A DNA stretch of 64,000 bases. Origin: Paenibacillus xylanivorans. Lineage in GTDB: Bacteria > Bacillota > Bacilli > Paenibacillales > Paenibacillaceae. This document shows positions 59,528 to 64,000 of this stretch, in pieces. The notes below the pieces were generated by a model. It worked only from the letters and a program-made list of their open reading frames with translations. It was not told where the DNA came from and did no database searches. Every line of letters starts with the position of its first letter. The stretch's first letter is position 1. The DNA is taken from assembly GCF_001280595.1 (NCBI RefSeq), contig NZ_LITU01000081.1, positions 36,979 through 100,978 on the forward strand, given 5' to 3'. A program made the translations under genes and the position numbers.

Positions 59528-59571
59528 AAAAGCCGCTTTCACGCCTAATGGGCGCTGAAAGCGGCTTTTTT
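59528..59571. terminator. bidirectional terminator, P450 and MFS genes
   Basis: Stem AAAAGCCGCTTTC/GAAAGCGGCTTTT, T runs on both strands. Confidence 0.9.
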
Positions 59572-59602
59572 CATAAGAACAAATAAAATTTGGACTAAAG
59601 TA

Positions 59603-60814
59603 TCAGGATTCCCTGATCAAAGGGGGTTTCTTGTACAATTTGAATCTTACCCACACCATATTGAGCAACAGCAGCCCACCGGAGACGATGAACAGGCCTT
59701 CTATGCCGATAAACCCGGCCATAAAGCCGCCGATTACGGCTCCGAGCATGTTACCCAGCGCGAGTGTGCTCGTATTAAAGCTGAACGCCCGGCTAATCAT
59801 GCTATCTGGCGTATAGGAGCGAATGAGCGCGTTGACACTTGGAAGCAGGCCGCCCATGAACACGCCCATCATGAACCGGACAATGATGAGCTGCCATACC
59901 GTCTGCACGAAAGCTTGGGGTATAAGCATGAGCCCGGTTCCTATAAGAGAAAATGTAAGTACCTTGTGTGAACCTATCCTATCACTGAGCTTCCCGAGAA
60001 TCGGGGACATGGCCATGTTGGATAGTCCCGTTACTGCACCGACAAGCCCTGCCCAGAAAGCCACATTGACATCCGAAGCATGTAATTTCTGTACATACAG
60101 CGGCAAGAGTGACATCGGGCTGATCATGGCAAATTGCAACAGGAACGTTACAGCGAATAATGCAGGTAACTGGGGTGACTTGTTGAGTTCTTTCAGACCG
60201 GACAATACGGATTGTTCTGGCAGTTTGGCCGCTTCCTTGCGGTCAAACTTCTCTCTAACCAGGAACATGGCGAGCATCGAAGCCGCGAAGATCAGTCCAC
60301 CTGTAATGTAGAAGATAGGGCGGAAGCCCACTGCATCAGCAAGCAAACCGCCGATCAGCGGACCCAAAATTGTACCGGCCACTTGACCGGACTGGCTGAT
60401 GCCCATGGCAAAACCCATGCGATCCTTCGGCGTTGTACCCGAGATCAGCGCGACGGCTGCGGGGTTGAAACCGGAGATCGTACCATTCAACAGACGTAAT
60501 AAGAGTAGCTGCCAAGGGTTCTGTGCAAAACCCATCAGAGCAATAACAATCGCCATCCCGAATCCGGAACGCAGCAACATGATTTTTCGGCCGTATTTGT
60601 CGGACAGCTTGCCCCACAGCGGTTGGAACAAAAATGAGGTGAGGAAATTGGCAGCAAATATAAACCCGGCCCAGATGCCAATTTCATGTTCACCAACAAC
60701 CCCAAGGTCCCTGGCAAGATAAAGGGACAAAAAAGGGGTAATCATGGTCATGCCCGAATTGACCAGAAATTGTCCGAACCAAAGCACAATGAGGTTTACT
60801 TTCCACGTTTTCAA
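59603..60814 (-). CDS. MFS transporter, DHA1 drug-efflux type
   Basis: 403 residues, 12 membrane helices. Motif A GKLSDKYGRKIMLLRSG after helix 2 and its repeat GKLSDRIGSHKVL; motif C-like GPLIGGLLADAVG in helix 5 marks an antiporter. Close in layout to TetA/NorA-like pumps. TTG 60814 is chosen (GGATGTGAA upstream); the frame is open to 60856, but that part (KRCRNDRKGCESTL) is not typical. The substrate is unknown. Monocistronic. Confidence 0.9.
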   Translation of the reverse strand: MKTWKVNLIVLWFGQFLVNSGMTMITPFLSLYLARDLGVVGEHEIGIWAGFIFAANFLTSFLFQPLWGKLSDKYGRKIMLLRSGFGMAIVIALMGFAQNPWQLLLLRLLNGTISGFNPAAVALISGTTPKDRMGFAMGISQSGQVAGTILGPLIGGLLADAVGFRPIFYITGGLIFAASMLAMFLVREKFDRKEAAKLPEQSVLSGLKELNKSPQLPALFAVTFLLQFAMISPMSLLPLYVQKLHASDVNVAFWAGLVGAVTGLSNMAMSPILGKLSDRIGSHKVLTFSLIGTGLMLIPQAFVQTVWQLIIVRFMMGVFMGGLLPSVNALIRSYTPDSMISRAFSFNTSTLALGNMLGAVIGGFMAGFIGIEGLFIVSGGLLLLNMVWVRFKLYKKPPLIRES

Positions 60815-61018
60815 AGTGCTTTCACATCCTTTCCGATCGTTTCTGCAACGTTTCAAAAAAACACGATTCTTTCATTATAACATAATTTGCATATGGAGGA
60901 GGGGATGTAAGGAATGTCATAGTATTGTCATTGGAACAGATCGACACGTGGTTGTTACCGCTCTTTAAAAAGGGCATAATGTTATTTATGAGTCCAAAAA
61001 CTATTGGAGGCTTCTTAC

Positions 61019-62083
61019 ATGAGCTATAATGATCGTCTGATTCAGGCCAGCTTCAAACAGCAGGTGGACCGTGTTCCCGTGTGGTACATGCGTCAGGCTG
61101 GGCGTTATGATCCCGAATATCGCAAGATTAAGGAAAAGTATTCTTTGCTCGAAATTTGCCGTCAACCTGAGCTAGCAGCTGAAGTTACACTCATGCCGGT
61201 ACGTAAACTCGGTGTGGATGCGGCTATTTTGTATTCCGATATTATGAATCCGGTTGCTTCCCTCGGTATAGATTTTGATATTGTTAAAAATATTGGACCT
61301 GTTATAGACAATCCAATCCGCACGGCGGCAGATGTGGATCGTTTGCGTCCCATTGATGTTGAAGGAGACCTGTCTCATATACTTGAGACGATTCGAATTC
61401 TGGACAAGGAACTGGATGTACCCCTGATTACGTTTGCCGGTGCACCTTTTACCATCGCCAGCTATTTGATTGAAGGCCGTCCTTCCAAAGGGTACATACG
61501 GACCAAAACGATGATGTACAGTGAACCGGAAGTATGGCATAAATTAATGCAAAAACTGGGCGATATGGTGATTACATATGTCCGTGCACACATTGCGAAT
61601 GGCGGCAAGGCATTCCAACTGTTCGACAGCTGGGTAGGCGCGCTTTCGCCAAACGATTTTAGAACGTATGTGTTGCCGACGATTACTCGTATCTTTACCG
61701 AATTATCGGATTTGAATGTACCGAAAATTTATTTCCCGGGTGTGGCTTCTGGTGAATTGCTGCCAACCCTGCATGATCTGCAAGCCGATGTGATTGGGCT
61801 GGATTGGAGAGTATCGATCTCCGAGGGACGTAAACGACTGGGCGGAAAATTTGCTGTGCAAGGTAACTTGGACCCTTATGTGCTGACTGCACCGATGGAT
61901 CTGATCAAGCAGCATGCCAAATTGATTATTGACGAAGGTATCAAGGAGCCAGGGTATATTTTCAATCTAGGGCATGGACTATTTCCTGAAGCATCTTTGG
62001 AAAAATTAAGAGAACTCACTGCGTATATTCATGAATATTCTGCTGAAGCATTGAAGACTGGGGTGACGGTTACAAATGACTAA
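61019..62083 (+). CDS. hemE: uroporphyrinogen III decarboxylase
   Basis: 354 residues. VPVWYMRQAGRYDPEYR (substrate-binding Arg loop), ILYSDIMNPVASLGIDFDI (catalytic Asp), FAGAPFTIASYLIEG and FNLGHGLFPEAS are hemE signatures. Turns uroporphyrinogen III into coproporphyrinogen III. ATG 61019 has GGAGG 9 nt upstream; the TTG 61004 is within the RBS and unlikely. First gene of hemE-hemH-hemY; it overlaps hemH by 8 nt. Confidence 0.96.
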   Translation: MSYNDRLIQASFKQQVDRVPVWYMRQAGRYDPEYRKIKEKYSLLEICRQPELAAEVTLMPVRKLGVDAAILYSDIMNPVASLGIDFDIVKNIGPVIDNPIRTAADVDRLRPIDVEGDLSHILETIRILDKELDVPLITFAGAPFTIASYLIEGRPSKGYIRTKTMMYSEPEVWHKLMQKLGDMVITYVRAHIANGGKAFQLFDSWVGALSPNDFRTYVLPTITRIFTELSDLNVPKIYFPGVASGELLPTLHDLQADVIGLDWRVSISEGRKRLGGKFAVQGNLDPYVLTAPMDLIKQHAKLIIDEGIKEPGYIFNLGHGLFPEASLEKLRELTAYIHEYSAEALKTGVTVTND

Positions 62084-63026
62084 TACGGTAGGTGTACTGG
62101 TGATGTCGTATGGCACACCTGAGAATATGGAAAGTATTGAAGCGTATTACACACATATCCGGAGAGGACGTCCGCCTGAACCGGAACAACTGAAGGAACT
62201 GACCGACCGTTATGAAGCAATTGTTGGGGGCGTATTCCCTCTTCGAGAAAACACGGATAATCAGGTTAAGGCCCTCCAGGAGACGTTAAACAAGGACGAG
62301 CGTTCCAATGAGGTTGAATTCCGTTGTTATCAAGGGCTGAAGCATGCGTATCCGTTCATTGAGGATGGCGTGGAACAGATGGCGAAGGATGGAATTCAGA
62401 CCGCAATAGGTATCGTACTGGCACCACATTTCTCCACGATGAGTGTAGGGAGCTACATCAAGCGTGCTCGTGAGAAAGCAGAAGAATTGGGTATCCAGAT
62501 GTCCTTTATTGAGAGTTACCACCTGCATCCGAAATTGATCCAGGCTCTCTCCACACGTGTTAGTGCCAAATTGGATGCTTTCGAGGAAGCGGGAGCCAAA
62601 CGCGGAGATGTACGCGTGCTGTTCAGTGCACACAGTCTGCCTGCACGAATTGTGGATATCGGTGATCCATATCCGCAGCAACTGCTGGAGACTTCGGAAG
62701 TTATTGCTTCCCGTTTAGGAATTACCAACTGGCAGTTTACGTGGCAAAGTGCGGGACGGACGGCGGAGCCATGGCTGGGCCCTGATATTCTGGACACGCT
62801 TCAGGAGCTTGCTCGTGAACAGGTAGAAGATGTACTTGTAGCACCGATTGGATTCGTATCGGATCATCTGGAAGTGCTCTATGATCTTGATATTGAGGCC
62901 AAAGCGATTGCCAAAGAGATCGACATGCGCCTCATGCGTATCGATTCTCTCAATAGCGACCCGCTTTACATGGAAACGTTAAGTGACGTCATTATTAGCC
63001 AATGGCAGCAAGGAACGGATGTTTAA
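62076..63026 (+). CDS. hemH: ferrochelatase (coproporphyrin type)
   Basis: 316 residues. GVLVMSYGTPENMESIEAYY, YTHIRRGRPPEPEQLKELTD, VLFSAHSLPARIVDIGDPYP (metal-site His) and FVSDHLEVLYDLDIEAKAIA (Glu/His region) are signatures. In monoderm bacteria this enzyme inserts iron into coproporphyrin III (CpfC) rather than protoporphyrin IX. Overlaps hemE by 8 nt and the next gene by 1 nt (TAATG), so translation is coupled. Confidence 0.95.
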   Translation: MTNTVGVLVMSYGTPENMESIEAYYTHIRRGRPPEPEQLKELTDRYEAIVGGVFPLRENTDNQVKALQETLNKDERSNEVEFRCYQGLKHAYPFIEDGVEQMAKDGIQTAIGIVLAPHFSTMSVGSYIKRAREKAEELGIQMSFIESYHLHPKLIQALSTRVSAKLDAFEEAGAKRGDVRVLFSAHSLPARIVDIGDPYPQQLLETSEVIASRLGITNWQFTWQSAGRTAEPWLGPDILDTLQELAREQVEDVLVAPIGFVSDHLEVLYDLDIEAKAIAKEIDMRLMRIDSLNSDPLYMETLSDVIISQWQQGTDV

Positions 63027-64000
63027 TGGAAGACCATAAACGTCGTGTTGTTGTTGTCGGCGGAGGTCTGACCGGCCTAAGCGCGGCATTTTATATCCGG
63101 AAGCATTACCGGGAAGCCGGGATCGAACCTGTAATTACCCTGGTTGAGAAGAGTTCTTCCATGGGTGGCATGATTGAGACGCTACACCGGGATGGATTTG
63201 TTATCGAGAAGGGGCCAGATTCTTTCCTTGCCCGCAAAACGGCGATGATTGACTTGGCTAAAGAGCTGGAAATCGATCATGAACTGGTCAGTCAAAACCC
63301 GGAATCCAAAAAAACGTACATCATGCAGCGTGGCAAGTTACATCCCATGCCGGCAGGACTCGTTCTAGGTATTCCGACGGAGTTGAGACCGTTTCTGAGA
63401 AGCGGTCTTGTATCTCCGGCAGGCAAGCTGCGGGCATTAATGGATTTTGTCATCCCTCCCCGTCGCACAACGGAGGATGAATCGCTCGGCTATATGATTG
63501 AGCGCCGCCTTGGAGCGGAAGTGCTGGAAAACCTCACTGAGCCGTTGCTTGCGGGTATCTATGCAGGTGATATGCGACGATTGAGTCTTCAGGCAACGTT
63601 CCCGCAATTCGGAGAAGTGGAGCGGGATTACGGTAGTTTGATCCGGGGGATGATGACTGGCCGCAAACCGGCAGAGACTCATACGGGAACGAAAAGAAGT
63701 GCTTTTCTGAACTTCCGTCAGGGCTTGCAGAGCTTTGTTCACGCGCTTGTACATGAATTGCAGGACGTGGATCAACGTCTGAACACTTCGGTGCAATCCT
63801 TGGATGTTCAGACTGGAGAAGCGGCCAGATATAGCATTCAACTGGATAACGGCGAGCACCTTGAAGCAGATGATGTAGTCATTACCGTACCTACGTATGT
63901 TGCATCCGAACTGCTACAGCCCCACGTGGATACAACGGCTCTGGATGCGATTAACTACGTATCGGTAGCGAATGTGGTGCTAGCTTTTGAGAAAAAGGAT
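63026..64000 (+). CDS. hemY: coproporphyrinogen III oxidase (HemY/CgoX), 3' cut by window end
   Basis: 325 codons seen, with no stop before the window end (full length about 470). FAD site RRVVVVGGGLTGLSAAFYIR, SSSMGGMIETLHRDGFVIEK, GPDSFLARKTAMIDL and NLTEPLLAGIYAGDMRRLSL are HemY features. In this phylum HemY oxidises coproporphyrinogen III to coproporphyrin III with O2, giving the substrate of HemH. The start ATG overlaps the hemH stop. Confidence 0.95.
   Translation, partial: MEDHKRRVVVVGGGLTGLSAAFYIRKHYREAGIEPVITLVEKSSSMGGMIETLHRDGFVIEKGPDSFLARKTAMIDLAKELEIDHELVSQNPESKKTYIMQRGKLHPMPAGLVLGIPTELRPFLRSGLVSPAGKLRALMDFVIPPRRTTEDESLGYMIERRLGAEVLENLTEPLLAGIYAGDMRRLSLQATFPQFGEVERDYGSLIRGMMTGRKPAETHTGTKRSAFLNFRQGLQSFVHALVHELQDVDQRLNTSVQSLDVQTGEAARYSIQLDNGEHLEADDVVITVPTYVASELLQPHVDTTALDAINYVSVANVVLAFEKKD

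Overview
The window looks like chromosomal DNA of a Paenibacillus-type Gram-positive bacterium. Evidence: strong Shine-Dalgarno sites (GGAGG-like) with frequent GTG and TTG starts, hairpin-plus-T terminators after most units, an S-layer-homology relic, DUF1450, DUF1232 and YtxH small proteins, a LysM-M14 murein endopeptidase, and a hemE-hemH-hemY heme operon of the coproporphyrin type. The genus is an inference from gene content, not from a database match. I see no IS element, prophage block, CRISPR array or rRNA. There is one tRNA, tRNA-Leu(CAG).

Layout. 1-3.2 kb: a hybrid sensor kinase carrying two kinase modules, with its response regulator, whose 3' end is fused out of frame to the relic of an SLH-domain gene. 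3.4-4.1 kb: a SUMF1-like protein. 4.5-14.4 kb: iron uptake and redox. It holds a Btr-like AraC regulator fused to a siderophore-binding domain, a Fur-boxed lipoprotein and two FecCD permeases without an ATPase, another AraC regulator, a Fur-boxed ferredoxin/flavodoxin-NADP reductase, a MarR-nitroreductase-monooxygenase unit, and a decayed AraC gene still carrying a good Fur box. 14.4-16 kb: a TetR gene and a frameshifted NAD(P)-binding reductase sharing a repeated palindrome. 16.5-19.4 kb: a flavoprotein, an orphan with a possible excisionase-like DNA-binding end, and a bacterial G1 (glutamic) peptidase. 19.6-23.5 kb: fructose operon fruR-fruK-fruA. 23.6-27.2 kb: a methyltransferase, a Zn-alcohol-dehydrogenase relic, a frameshifted oxalate decarboxylase-type bicupin, and a DUF1254 protein. 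27.3-32.1 kb: three regulator/dehydrogenase pairs (MerR/SDR, AraC/Atu4866/SDR, LysR). 32.2-38.1 kb: a spermidine-synthase-fold protein, a diguanylate cyclase, HxlR, DoxX, a Gfo/Idh oxidoreductase and a divergent S-adenosylhomocysteine-hydrolase-like protein.

38.3-41.7 kb: tRNA-Leu, a small membrane protein, sn-glycerol-1-phosphate dehydrogenase, a repeat-bearing gene-poor stretch and a double-HTH protein. 41.7-49.5 kb: mostly small proteins (holin-like, Dabb, a 36-residue membrane peptide, DUF86, DUF4261, YtxH), then glutamate racemase, a LysM-M14 endopeptidase, DUF1232, a HesB-like protein and DUF1450. 49.6-61 kb: housekeeping and metabolic genes (aldo-keto reductase, DsbA/FrnE, cytidine deaminase-like, LTA synthase, rRNA methyltransferase, O-methyltransferase, asparaginase, P450, MFS pump). 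61-64 kb: hemE-hemH-hemY, cut by the window edge.

The most notable points are the gene decay (two genes with single-base frameshifts and three relics), several perfect regulator palindromes, two MerR-type 19-bp-spacer promoters facing apart, a glutamic peptidase with both catalytic residues but no visible secretion signal, and an S-adenosylhomocysteine-hydrolase-like enzyme with altered active-site positions. I did not find a convincing wholly new multi-gene defence or biosynthetic system.
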